NCBI GenBank assembly: GCA_019448385.1
Contig: JAGTXO010000034.1
Coordinates: 1 to 64,000, forward strand
Length of the DNA: 64,000 bases
From: Diacronema lutheri
Lineage: Eukaryota > Haptophyta > Pavlovophyceae > Pavlovales > Pavlovaceae
Direction: 5' to 3'
The notes beneath the pieces were generated by a model. That model made no database searches and had not been told where the DNA came from. It saw only the letters and a program-made list of their open reading frames with translations. Positions 12,677 to 22,369 of the stretch are shown here, piece by piece (positions within the stretch are counted from its first letter, which is position 1; every line of letters begins with the position of its first letter). The position numbers and the translations under genes were made by a program.

Positions 12677-15600
12677 GCCAATCGACGGGCGCGCGCGCGG
12701 CGGGGCGCGCGCGCGCGCGCGCGCGCGCGCTGCCTACCCAGCCGCCGGCCGGCTCGCGCGAGCGCGCCAGCTGCTCCGCCGCCTCGGCGTCGAGCACGCG
12801 CTGCTGCGCCTCCTCCTCGCCCAGTGCAGCGAGGTGCAGCCGGCGGGCTGCCTTGCGGCAGTTGCCCTCCGCCTTGCCCACGGCCTTGCGCGCCGCGTCG
12901 ACGGGGTCGTCGTTGGCTCTGGCGCGCCTGCGCTTGCCCTTGTCGGCGGGCGGCGGCTCGGCGCGCTGCGGCGCGCCGAGCGCGTCGTCGGCTCCGCGCG
13001 CGGCCGCCCGCGGGCGGCGGGCCCCAAAGAGCGCACCGGTCGCCGTGCGCGCCGCGCAAGCAACGACCAGCGCTGACACGCCGGCGAAGACCGCACCGCC
13101 CAGCGCCACGGTTGCCACGATGCGCAGCGTCCCGTGCGCAGGCCGCGCTGCCTCCGCCGCCGCTTTGGCGGCCTCGCGCGCGCGCGCATCGGCGGCTCTC
13201 ATCTCGTGCAGCAGCCCGGCCGCGCCGCTCGCGCCGTCGCGGCCGCGCGCGAGCTCGCACAGCACCGCCGCCGCGCGCCGCGTGGGCTCGCGCGCGAGCA
13301 GCTGCGCGCCGCCGTCGGGGCGCAGCTTCTCAACGAACTCGGCAAACGTCGCGTCGCGCCAGAGGGACATGCGGAAGGCCCTGTGCACCGCCCCCTCTTG
13401 CTCGCGCATCCGCCGTGCCGCCCGCCTGCCGTCGCGCGCGTGCGCGTGCGCGGCCGCGTCGAATCCCGCGACGCCGCGCTGCGCGTCGCGCGCGTCCGAC
13501 GACGGCGCCGCCGCGCTGCCCGCCAAGGGCGCCGCAGCGGCGACGCGCGCGTGCGGAGCGACGGGATCGCCGGCGGCCGGCGGCTCGGCGCGCTGCGGCG
13601 TGCCGTTTGCTCCGCGCGCGGCCGTCCCGGGGGAGATGGCCGCGATGGCGCCGCCAGCCGCGCCGTGCGCCAGCCACGCGCATAGGCTGCCGACGAGCTC
13701 GCCGAAACCCCCGACGGTCGCCGCGGCGGCGAGTGCGCCGGGCTTGCCGGCCGACAGCGGCTCGCGAGCGTCGTCGTCGCAGCCGCCGGCACCCGTCTTG
13801 GCGAGTGCGTCGCGCTCGCCCTCGACGCCCGCCACGACCGCCGCCCCTCCGTCGTCCGCCGCGCCGGCCGCGCGCGCGGCCGGGCGCAGAGGAGGCGTGC
13901 CGGTGCAGCCGTCGCCGCTCGTCTTCGCCGTTTCCTCCACCTTGATCGCTTCGTCGCCACCTGCGCCGTCTCCGACGCCGGGGCCCTTGGTCACGCTTGC
14001 CGCCATGCGCGCCGTGCCCGCCGGCCAGCCCGCCGACTGCTCGAGCGCGGCGGCGAGCGGCGCGACGCGCGCCGACTCGGGCGCGCTCTCGTCATCGGGC
14101 TCGGGCGCGTTGTGCAGGCGCGCGAGCGCGCGCTCGACGGCCGCGGCGCCACTGCCGGGGGCGCGGCTCGCCGCGCGCACCGCGCGCCGCCAGGCCGGCG
14201 CGAACATGAGCGCCGACTCGAGCGCCGCGAGCGCGCGCGCCTCGCGCGCGTCGCTCGCGCCGAGGCGCGGCGGCACGCGCGCGGCGCCGCGCGGCGCGGT
14301 GCCTCGGAAGCGTGGGCTCAGCGTGTAGGCGAGGTGCTGCGGCACGCCGCGCGCCTCCGCGCGCGCGCGTCCGTCCTCGACCTCGCGCCGCGCCTTCGCG
14401 ATCGCCGGCGTGGCGCGCGCGAGCCAGTCGGGGTCGGCGGGCAGGTGGATCACGACGAGAATCGGCGCCCAGTCCAGCCGCGGGTTCTTGTGACGGTCGG
14501 GCACGACCCACACGAGCAGCACCGTGCCCTCCGCGCCGCACGCCGCCTCGTAGATCCTGGGCTGCGAGCGCCAATCGGGCCTGACGCGCAGCGCCCGCGC
14601 GTGGTCGATGGCGGCGGCGCGGTCGCCATTGAAGTGAACCGTCGTCACCTCGCCGTTGACGGACCGGCCGGACCGCCAGCAGAACACCGCGTCCGCCGAC
14701 CCGCCGGCGATGGCCGCGAGCGATTCGGGCGCGGCGAGCCGCGGCAAGCCCTCGAAGGCGGCAAAGTCCTCGTGCGCATTGTACACGCCGCCCCAGCCGT
14801 CGTGCGCGTACGCGCGCGCGGCCGCTCGTACCGCGCGCGGCTGGTTCTCCACGCCCGACGTCATGTGCCGTGTCGTCCCCGCGAAGCCGGGCTCGCCCAG
14901 CTCGGCCCGCACGACGGTACCGTACCCCGCGCCCTGCGTCGGGGCGGCGAGGTGGTGCATGCCCGCGCCGGTCACGCCCTCCGTGCGCTGCCGCGTGACG
15001 ATCGTGCCCGTCGCGTGCGCGAAAAGCGTGTCGACCACGGCGGGCGCGCGCCCGCTGTTCGCCCGCAGCCGCGCCCTACCCGCTTTTAGCTGCTCGGGGT
15101 CCTTGGCGTCGTACACGCGCGCGTCCGCGTCGCCCTCATCAGGCGCAGTGTAGACGCAGCGGCGTTCGAGCGGCGCCGAGCCACCGCCGTCCGCCGCCGC
15201 CGGCGAGGTTGGCGCCGCGCCCGCCGCCACCGCGCTCGTCGCCGCCGTGCCCGTCGCCACCGCCGCAGCCGCCGCGCCCGCGAGGTCGTCGTCCCCGTCC
15301 TCCGCGCCCTCCCCGTCGTCAGCGGTGGTGGCGTCGCCATCGTCCCCGTCGCCCTCGCCCCCGCCGAGGAGGCTGAATGGTCGGGGCCCCCACGCCGAGG
15401 CGGCGCGCCGCTGCGGCGCACGCGGCGGTGGCGCTCGCGACGGCGGCCTTGGCGCCGCCGCGCCGCGCGGCCTGGCCGCCGTCGACAGCGCGCGGCCTGC
15501 AGCGCCCGTGAGCGCGTCGAGCGCGGCCGTGCGTGCGATGCGGTCGTCGGGCGCGCGCAGCGCCGCCTCGACGGCCTGCAGCAGCCCGTCGGGCGCGGAT

Positions 15601-16415
15601 CCGCCGACACTGGCATCGCACGCCTCGGCGAGCCGCGCGGCCTCGGCGAGCCGCGCGGCCTCGCGGGTGAACGGGCCGAAGCGCCTGGCGCGGTCGCCGA
15701 GCAGAGCGCCGATGGCGGCGCGGAGCGTGCGCGCGCGGGTCTCCTCGTACGCGGCCGTCGTGAGGCGCGCGAGGCGCGCGTCCAAAGCCTTCTTGATGTC
15801 GACAAGGACATTCGCGCGGCGGCCGTAGAGCGTCGATGCGCTCGCCACGACCTCGGCCGCGACTGTTGCCGCGGCGAAGCAACACGCGGCCCCACTCTGC
15901 GGGGGCGCCTTGAAGGCATCGATGGGCGGCGCTGTTCTGCCGATGCGCTGCGCAAGCTTCTTGATGAGCACGCCGGCCGCCGTGGCGTACGCCGATTCGC
16001 CGTTGCCCAAGGTGCGCGAATCGGCGAGCAGGGCGAGCGCGGCGCCGGGCGGCGCGCCGCGCTGCGCGGGCGGCGCGAGGAGCAGGTACGCCGCCGTCCA
16101 GTGCGCGAGGCCGCTGGACGCGCGGAGGCAGAACGGTAGCACGACCACGAGCACCTGCCCAAACCGGTCCGCATCCGCGCATGCTTTGCCCAGGTTGCGC
16201 AGCGCCACCTTGAGCGCATGCTGCGAGCACCCCGTGTCGCCCACCCTAACCCTGCTCGTGCCGAAATCCGCGTAACGCAGCAGGGCGATGAGGCAAGTGG
16301 ATGGGACCACGTGGGGGTGGGTATCTCCCGGCGACAGAATGGTGCTGAGGGCCAGCGAGAAACTGTCCGAGCCGCCCCGCCCGCCGGGCAAAGCGTCCTT
16401 CACGGAGTCCTCCAT
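12393..16415 (-). CDS. Ulp1-like peptidase protein with large unknown domain (about 1,340 codons)
   Basis: Minus-strand frame starting MEDSVKDALPGG. Residues about 30-200 show a second Ulp1-like (C48) peptidase pattern: hydrophobic strand VLVVVLPFCL, then LAHWTAAYLLL with the His, LLADSRTLG with the Asp, and APPQSGAACCFAAA with Gln and Cys (DNA about 15,860-16,130). A second globular region at DNA about 14,400-15,130 contains HFNGDRAAAIDHARALR, RIYEAACGAEGTVLLVWVV and WAPILVVIHLP; I do not recognise it. Acidic and Ala/Pro linkers separate the two. The 3' end overlaps the giant ORF in another frame and may not be the true end, since the reading past about 12,900 becomes basic and repetitive. 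Its position directly upstream of the giant ORF on the same strand suggests one element encoding two related proteases. Confidence 0.55.
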   Translation of the reverse strand: MEDSVKDALPGGRGGSDSFSLALSTILSPGDTHPHVVPSTCLIALLRYADFGTSRVRVGDTGCSQHALKVALRNLGKACADADRFGQVLVVVLPFCLRASSGLAHWTAAYLLLAPPAQRGAPPGAALALLADSRTLGNGESAYATAAGVLIKKLAQRIGRTAPPIDAFKAPPQSGAACCFAAATVAAEVVASASTLYGRRANVLVDIKKALDARLARLTTAAYEETRARTLRAAIGALLGDRARRFGPFTREAARLAEAARLAEACDASVGGSAPDGLLQAVEAALRAPDDRIARTAALDALTGAAGRALSTAARPRGAAAPRPPSRAPPPRAPQRRAASAWGPRPFSLLGGGEGDGDDGDATTADDGEGAEDGDDDLAGAAAAAVATGTAATSAVAAGAAPTSPAAADGGGSAPLERRCVYTAPDEGDADARVYDAKDPEQLKAGRARLRANSGRAPAVVDTLFAHATGTIVTRQRTEGVTGAGMHHLAAPTQGAGYGTVVRAELGEPGFAGTTRHMTSGVENQPRAVRAAARAYAHDGWGGVYNAHEDFAAFEGLPRLAAPESLAAIAGGSADAVFCWRSGRSVNGEVTTVHFNGDRAAAIDHARALRVRPDWRSQPRIYEAACGAEGTVLLVWVVPDRHKNPRLDWAPILVVIHLPADPDWLARATPAIAKARREVEDGRARAEARGVPQHLAYTLSPRFRGTAPRGAARVPPRLGASDAREARALAALESALMFAPAWRRAVRAASRAPGSGAAAVERALARLHNAPEPDDESAPESARVAPLAAALEQSAGWPAGTARMAASVTKGPGVGDGAGGDEAIKVEETAKTSGDGCTGTPPLRPAARAAGAADDGGAAVVAGVEGERDALAKTGAGGCDDDAREPLSAGKPGALAAAATVGGFGELVGSLCAWLAHGAAGGAIAAISPGTAARGANGTPQRAEPPAAGDPVAPHARVAAAAPLAGSAAAPSSDARDAQRGVAGFDAAAHAHARDGRRAARRMREQEGAVHRAFRMSLWRDATFAEFVEKLRPDGGAQLLAREPTRRAAAVLCELARGRDGASGAAGLLHEMRAADARAREAAKAAAEAARPAHGTLRIVATVALGGAVFAGVSALVVACAARTATGALFGARRPRAAARGADDALGAPQRAEPPPADKGKRRRARANDDPVDAARKAVGKAEGNCRKAARRLHLAALGEEEAQQRVLDAEAAEQLARSREPAGGWVGSARARARARPAARAPVDWRARSAERRASSVTRAPPRPCPSRAGAPCGPAAATGALWHARRCRRGCAPRARGAAPGETGCGVRQGQRAADGGGVAQRDALRHRGARAAWRAGG

Positions 16416-17700
16416 CTGCAGACTGTGGGCACGTCAGTGTCCGGATGGCGGCCCGGATGATACTTGGGAGAATTTACATGATGCCCTGGAGAATGCCCCG
16501 CTCTCCCACAACCAGGACCCGCCAGCGCGCCGAGCCTACTCGTTTGCCCGCGCCGCCTCTCTTTGCGCGCCCGAGCGCGGCCTCCGAGCGCGGCCAACGT
16601 CCTCCGGGGGCGTGCATCGTGGCTGCTCGGAGGGGCTGCGACGCGGCGAAAGCTCGCTGCGCGGCCGCAACGTGAGCGCGCGCGCGCGGCCGCGCGCCGG
16701 CCTGCGCTGCTCTGCACGGCCGCGCGCCGGCCTGCGCAGCCTCGTCGCGCAGCGTGAGCGCGAGCGCGCGCGCGGTGAGCTCGGCGGATGGGTGCGCGGC
16801 GGCGTTGGCGGCGGGTGCGGCGGCAGGCTGGGCGGCGGGTTTGGACGGAGAGTGTCGGGGAAGAACGGGGCGCATCCTGGTTGGGAGTTGGACGGCGCCC
16901 ACCACGCGCTGGCGGATCCTGGTTGCCACCACCACCAAACCCCCCCCCCCCCCCCCCCCCCCCCCCGGAGACGAGGACCAGGGGCATGGCCGACTCGCTG
17001 CGCCGCACAGCGCGCGGCGCGCGGCATGCTGCGCGACCTCAGGCACATCCAGCCGCGCTCCGCGCACGCAACGCGCGCAATGCCGCGTTGCACTGCAGAT
17101 GTGCACGTGCGGCTCTCACGCGCACTGTGTTGCACGAACGGCATCACGCCACCGAGCTGCGTCCGGACCACGCGCCGCGCGCAGGCGACCACACAGGGGC
17201 GCGCCGCGCCGCGCGTGCGCGCCCTCGCAACCGTTGCAGCACGCTCTGCCTTGCACTGCGCCGAGCCGCCGCGCGCTGTGCGCGTGCATGCAGGGCGCAC
17301 GCGTGCGACGAAGCGCGCGCGCGGCGAGGCGCGCGGGCGGCTCGCTGCGCGGGCGGCAACGCGCCAAGCTGCGCCCAGACCAGGCGCGCGCCCGCGAGTG
17401 CCACCGGGACGCACTGCCCCCGCCGGGGTCGCCGCGCGCTCTGTGTGTGCGCTCGCGCGCTGCGAGCGCGGCGGAACGTTCGTGCATGGCGCGAAGAGCG
17501 CGGCACCCGAAGACGGCTGCCCCGAGCCCGCGCCGGGTGGCAGCGAGCGGCGGCACCTCCTCGGCGAGCCCGCCCCGCGCCTTCCCCTCCACGTGGCGTT
17601 TTGAGGCAGACGGACACGCGCCCACACTGCGACTGGGCACGCTGCTCGAGGCAGACACGCACCCAACGCGCGCGCACCACGCGCCCGCGTCGGCGGGCCG
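16416..17700. other. No recognised gene; contains a 27-bp C run
   Basis: Apart from a pure C run at 16,940-16,966 I see no gene, RNA or element here. Open frames on both strands are arginine/alanine-rich, as expected by chance at this GC content. Confidence 0.5.
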
Positions 17701-17789
17701 GTGTGAACGAGCGAGAGCTCGGTGTCGCCAACGGGGGCACGGGCGCGAGTTCGGTCCGCCTCTCGACGGACGCAGGCGACGCTGCCGGG

Positions 17790-19157
17790 AACTTCCCCGA
17801 CGCCTGCACATCCAGGGCTTCGAGGTACAGAGCTGGGCAACAGTGCCGCTCGTCACCGATGAGGCGGCCAAGCTTGCTATCCTTGCTGCCCTCGGCTCCA
17901 CCAAACAGCCGGGCGACCCAACGGTTCGTGATCGCCTGGCCGCCAGGTGCGAACCGCGTTCATGCAGGCGCTTCGCCCGCATTCTCCGCCCCGCTGCGGA
18001 CGTCCGCCTGCCGGCCGCGAACACGGCCGGTGCGCGCTGCCGCCTGGCCCAACACGAAAACGCGCCCGCCCCCGAGGCCGCAGGTCCTACCTGCCCAAGC
18101 GCAGCCCAACGGCACGCAGACAGCCCGCCTTGGCAACCGACTCGTGCGCGAGCGCTCCGCCCTCCACAAGAGCCTGCCCCACGCCACCGCCGACGCGGAG
18201 CCAGCGCAGCCGACGCCCCTCCGCGACGCACGCGCCGCAAGGCGCAAGGGCCCCGGCGAGACGGCGTCAACCAAGCCCGCCGCTGGCACAGCGCCGGCAC
18301 CCGGAGCCCACCCCAAGCCCGCACGCCTCGCCCCCCCCCCCCCCCCCCCCCCCCCCGATCGGCGGACCGATTGCGTTTTGGTGCGCCAGGCTCAAAGCGC
18401 CATCGCAGTGGCGGGCCCGCAGACGCAGACGCTGACATGCCCAACGCTGGGCACTGAGGCCGCAGGCCGGCCCTCCTGGACCTGGCGGGCGAGCTGCCCG
18501 CGCAGCGGCCACGCGAGCCTCGCACTGACCGTGGCGGTCGCTGCCACCGTGATAGCTGCGGGTGCGGCGGCCTTGGCCCCAACCCCATCATCCGTCTTCA
18601 TCCCCGCCCTGCTCGCGCTCGCGGCCTACGTCGGCAATCCCTGCACCGGGATCCGCCCCGCGAAGTCCACACAAGACTTATCCGTGCTGCACGCCAGCCG
18701 CGCGCGCCGACGCGCGCCGCTCCCACACGCTCACCTCCGTTTCCGCGGGCGGCCCAACGCGCCCCCCCCCCCCCCCCCCCCACCCCCCCCCCCCGGCAGG
18801 CGGCCATCGAGCCGCATTAGCACACCCGCCCGGGGCCTCCCGCCGCACCCGCAGCGGCTCGGCGCCTTGAATCCTCCCGTCCCCTGGGGTGAGGCCTTCA
18901 ACCCGGGCCCAGCGCGCTCCGACTGCCTCACGCGCGCCAGCGCCAACCTCTGCGGCATGGTAGGCCCCGAGCGAAAAGCCGCACTTCTCGCCGTCCTCGT
19001 CAGGCGCAAGTACGTTATCCTGCTCCTACTGCCGACGCGGTTCCCGCGCGCGCGGACTACTACGCCGGGCAGATCGCCGCAGACGCACGTAAGTGCACAC
19101 GTGCGGACAAGGCGCACACGCTCGACGTCCAGTTCGCGCGCCACTGGTCACATTTAA
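17790..19157 (+). mobile_element. LINE (non-LTR retrotransposon) 5' fragment with start of the AP endonuclease domain
   Basis: On the plus strand the reading at about 18,500-19,070 contains SVFIPALLALAAYVGNPCTG, then WGEAFNPGP, then SANLCGMVGPERKAALLAVL followed by KYVILLLL. The last two match the beginning of the apurinic/apyrimidinic endonuclease domain of algal LINE ORF2 proteins (motif: strand, N-hydrophobic-R/G, K-x-x-x-L, then D/Y-hydrophobic-hydrophobic-L-L-Q-E). The NPGP block just before it is a common feature of these LINEs and resembles a 2A-type skipping motif. The endonuclease is cut short soon after its first strand pair. Upstream, about 17,810-17,950, another frame reads VPLVTDEAAKLAILAALGS, which could be the 5' gag-like part. 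It lies opposite to the surrounding minus-strand genes, as expected for an insertion. Two C runs (18,331-18,356 and 18,762-18,794) lie inside. The 5' limit is uncertain. Confidence 0.5.
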
Positions 19158-19333
19158 GCGTCCGTGCTCGCCCACAGCGTCGCCATCCACAAGATGCGCG
19201 CTGGAGCCATCCAAGCAGGGCTCTGCCTGCTCGGCTTCCGCAAGGCAATTTGGGCCGCGGACAGCGGGCAGCGGACGGCGTGCGCGTGCGAGGTGCGAAA
19301 GGAGGAAGAAGGTAGGGAGAGTGGTGTGTGTGT

Positions 19334-19371
<38 letters not shown>

Positions 19372-19772
19372 CGGCCGCCGGAGACGAGGACGCACTCACC
19401 GCTGTTGGCAATGCGCGCGTCACGGAGACAACTTGGCGGGCCTCGCGCGCAGCTGGGCCGATCGCCGCCGTAGAGATGTCTGCAGCCGTCTCCGCGATGC
19501 CGATCGTCGCATCTGTTGGCACCGCTGCCATCTGCCGCACCCGCGGCCAGGCTGCCGGCAAGGTCGGCGCGTCGGGCTCCGAGCTCGGCCACGCAGGCGA
19601 TGCGGCCGACGGCGGTGACGCTGAGCCCGGCGCCGGGTCCAACGGCTCCACGTCGAGCCGGCTGTGAACGAGCATGCTCGCACCACTTGCCCACGCCAGC
19701 GCGTCGGACTCAGGCACGTTGTAGATCTGCGCGGGCAACGCGCGTGCGTGCGGCAGGCGCGCGCGCGAGCTT
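19158..19772. other. No recognised gene; contains a 35-bp G run
   Basis: A G run occupies 19,332-19,366, preceded by a short GT repeat. The rest shows no recognisable coding, RNA or element features. Confidence 0.5.
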
Positions 19773-20570
19773 TCAGGCCACGCGCGCGTGCCGCGCGGGA
19801 GGACGGGGCGGTTGCGGCTGCGCTCGACCGCCGGTCGCGGCACCGAGCGACCGTGCGCGCCGCCGCACGTTGTAGTCGTCGCACGGAAGCCAAGCCTCGT
19901 TGCGGAGCACGATGGCGACAAGGTGCCCGCTCATCGGCCCCTCGCCCACGTGCACCACGCCGGCGACGAGGAGGTGGTCGCGCCCGCCGAGTAGCAGCCG
20001 CGGCGCGCACACGAGCGCGCGGTTGTTCTTGCACTGCGGGCCATTGCCGCGCGTCGTGCGCGGCGCCTCGACAGCGATGCTGGCTGGCGTGAGCACGCCC
20101 GAGTGGCCCGCGTTCGTGTGGCGATCCCGCGGCGGCCCAGCGGCGCACCCCAGAGCGTGTGCAAGCGCGCGCGCCGCATCGCCGCCGACGCTGACGAGTA
20201 CGGCGATGCCCTCGCCGGACTCTGAAGGCACGGCGATCTGCTCGAGCACTGGCCCGACGCGTGTGTCGGCTCCGAAGGCCGCAGCGAGCCCGGGCACTCG
20301 GCCGAGTAGCAACCGGAAGAACTCAGCGGCATCCTGCGGCGTCCTTCGCGCGCCACGGCCCGAGATGACGTCGATGACGGACACAAGACACAGCCGTGTC
20401 GGCGCCTTGGTGTCCTCGATCAGCGTGCCAAAGTCCCGAAAACGCGCCCTCTCGACGCTGTTGGCACGGCGCGAAGCGGAGCGAAGCATCGCACGGAGCA
20501 CGTTCAGGGCGAAGAGCGATTGCATAAGGACGTCGTGTAGCACGCGTTGCCCTCGTTCTTCGCGCCTGCG
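19773..20570 (-). CDS. Ubiquitin-specific-protease-like (C19) protein, part of the large element
   Basis: The minus-strand reading shows the three USP signatures in order. There is a Cys box (NEGNACYTTSL, continuing as MQSLFALNVLRAML), a QDAAEFFRLLLGRV segment typical of the region after the Cys box, and a His box MSGHLVAIVLRNEAWLPCDD. USPs cleave ubiquitin from substrates. The whole domain is shorter than cellular USPs (about 270 residues against 300-350) and lacks the Cys-x-x-Cys zinc pairs. It is spread over more than one frame. It lies downstream of the helicase on the same strand. A host USP pseudogene is the alternative; the dense same-strand element context makes captured cargo more likely. 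Confidence 0.6.
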   Translation of the reverse strand, partial: RRREERGQRVLHDVLMQSLFALNVLRAMLRSASRRANSVERARFRDFGTLIEDTKAPTRLCLVSVIDVISGRGARRTPQDAAEFFRLLLGRVPGLAAAFGADTRVGPVLEQIAVPSESGEGIAVLVSVGGDAARALAHALGCAAGPPRDRHTNAGHSGVLTPASIAVEAPRTTRGNGPQCKNNRALVCAPRLLLGGRDHLLVAGVVHVGEGPMSGHLVAIVLRNEAWLPCDDYNVRRRARSLGAATGGRAQPQPPRPPARHARVA

Positions 20571-22050
20571 CCGCGCCGCGCAGCGCCGGGTGTGCGGGGT
20601 GCGCACGCACGGTTTGCGGCGGGGTGGAGGGAGGCTGGCTGGGCGCGCGCCGAGCCCGGCAAGCCGTGCAGGCGCTCACCACGCGGCACGCCGGGCACTC
20701 TCACCGGCCACATCGGGCCGTCAAACGCGTCTTCCACAGGCTGCCGACCGACGACGTAAAACTTGCTCAAGGCGCTGCGCCGTGCGCGCGCCATGCGCGC
20801 GCTGTTGCGGGCTGCGCAGCAGGGACGACGGGGGAATTGGCGAGCGAGGGTTGGGCGCAGATCAGCGTGGTGGCGCGGCAAGACGAGCGCGCGCCGGGCG
20901 CCTGGCGCGGAGGCGCCCCGCGCGAGGACGCGAGCCGCTTCTCGCACCGGACGGGCGCCCACGCGCAAGCCGGCTTTCGAGGGCTGGTGGATGGTGGCAG
21001 ATGCCGAAACGGACACATGGAATGATGCGTCGGCGGCGCGAGCGCGGGACGATCTTGCCCGGGCAATTGTGCGCACGCTGCCAGCGCGCGTATGCGTGCG
21101 CATGCAGCGGGCGGCGCGCACGTTGCGCGTGACGGGGCGCCGAGCGGCACACCGGCGGGGACGCGCTCGCCGCTGCCGTGGCATCGTACGCTGCCTGCGT
21201 GCTGGCCCGCACGCACGTTGCCGGCGCGAGGGGACGGCGAGTGCGCCTCGGCCGAACAGGCGCGAACGTTACGCCCGAGCGCGTGGCCGGGCCCCGCCGA
21301 CTGCACGCAGCGCCGGCCCAGGCGCGCACCCGCCCGACGCGGATTTGGACGACGCATCGACCGGCACGCCGAGCGTCTGCGCCCGCCTCGCGGCCGGTCG
21401 CGCCGGCCCCTCTTCGGCCCGAGGCCGCACGTGCGCCGCGCGCCGCTTCGGCGCGCGGCGCGGCGCTCCCGGAACGCGCATGGCACACGCGCGGTGCGCG
21501 GGCACGCCCGCAGCGCGCCATTCCAGCGCGAGCAGTTCGGCAAGCTTGCAGCGCGCGAGCAGCCGGGCATGTGCCGCGGACACACAGTTCGCTGTGTGCG
21601 CCGGCCGCGACGACACGGCGTAGCGGCGCGAGGCTGGCCGCCGGGGCCACGGGCGTCATCGTGGCGCGACGCCATGGCATGAGTAACAAATCCATGCCGA
21701 ACGCGCTGTACGGCCACGGCGTGTCGGATCCGCCCCGCAGCCAGGACCGCATTTTCGCCCGGCCGCGCAGCGGACCACGGCGCGTTGTGCGCGCCCGGCG
21801 CGAGTGGTGCGAGTGGCGGGCCAAGCCGCGTCGCCCACGGAGCCCGCCCCCGGCTCGGCGGCACCGCTACCGCTTGCTCGCCGGGCCACGCACCGCCGTC
21901 GCCGCCGCTGCGCGCTTGCCCAGCTTGCCGGCAGGCGGCGGCGGCGGCGGCGGCTGCGGTTGCGGCAGCGGCGCGAGCGCGACGCCGGACGGCGGCAGCG
22001 CCGACGGCACGCGCGCGGCGGCGACCCACGCGGCGGCGGGCAGCGCGCCG
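20571..22050. other. Spacer between helicase and USP-like gene; nothing firmly recognised
   Basis: The frames here are arginine/alanine-rich. The part at about 21,900-22,370 on the minus strand is an alanine- and glycine-rich low-complexity tail probably belonging to the helicase gene. No other feature is seen. Confidence 0.4.
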
Positions 22051-22369
22051 GCTTGAGGCCCCTGCGCGCCCTAGAAGGGCGCGCAGGTACGCGGGCCAGT
22101 CGCGCGGCGCGCGGTGTTGGCGAGCACCCGCCGGCTGCGCGTCGGCCGCGAGCGGCGCGACGGGCGTCGCGCCGGCGGGTGCTGGGCAGCACCGCGCGCC
22201 GGCGTCGCGCCCGCCGCCAGCGCGCCGCCCGCCGCCGGCGCCGCGCGCGCCGTCCGAGCCGCGCCCGCCGCGCCCGCCGCCACCGCGCGCCGCCGCCGCG
22301 CATTCGCGCGCGGCGGCGACGGCGGCCGCGGCGAATGCCGCCGCCGCCGCCGCCGCCTCGCCACCGCTG

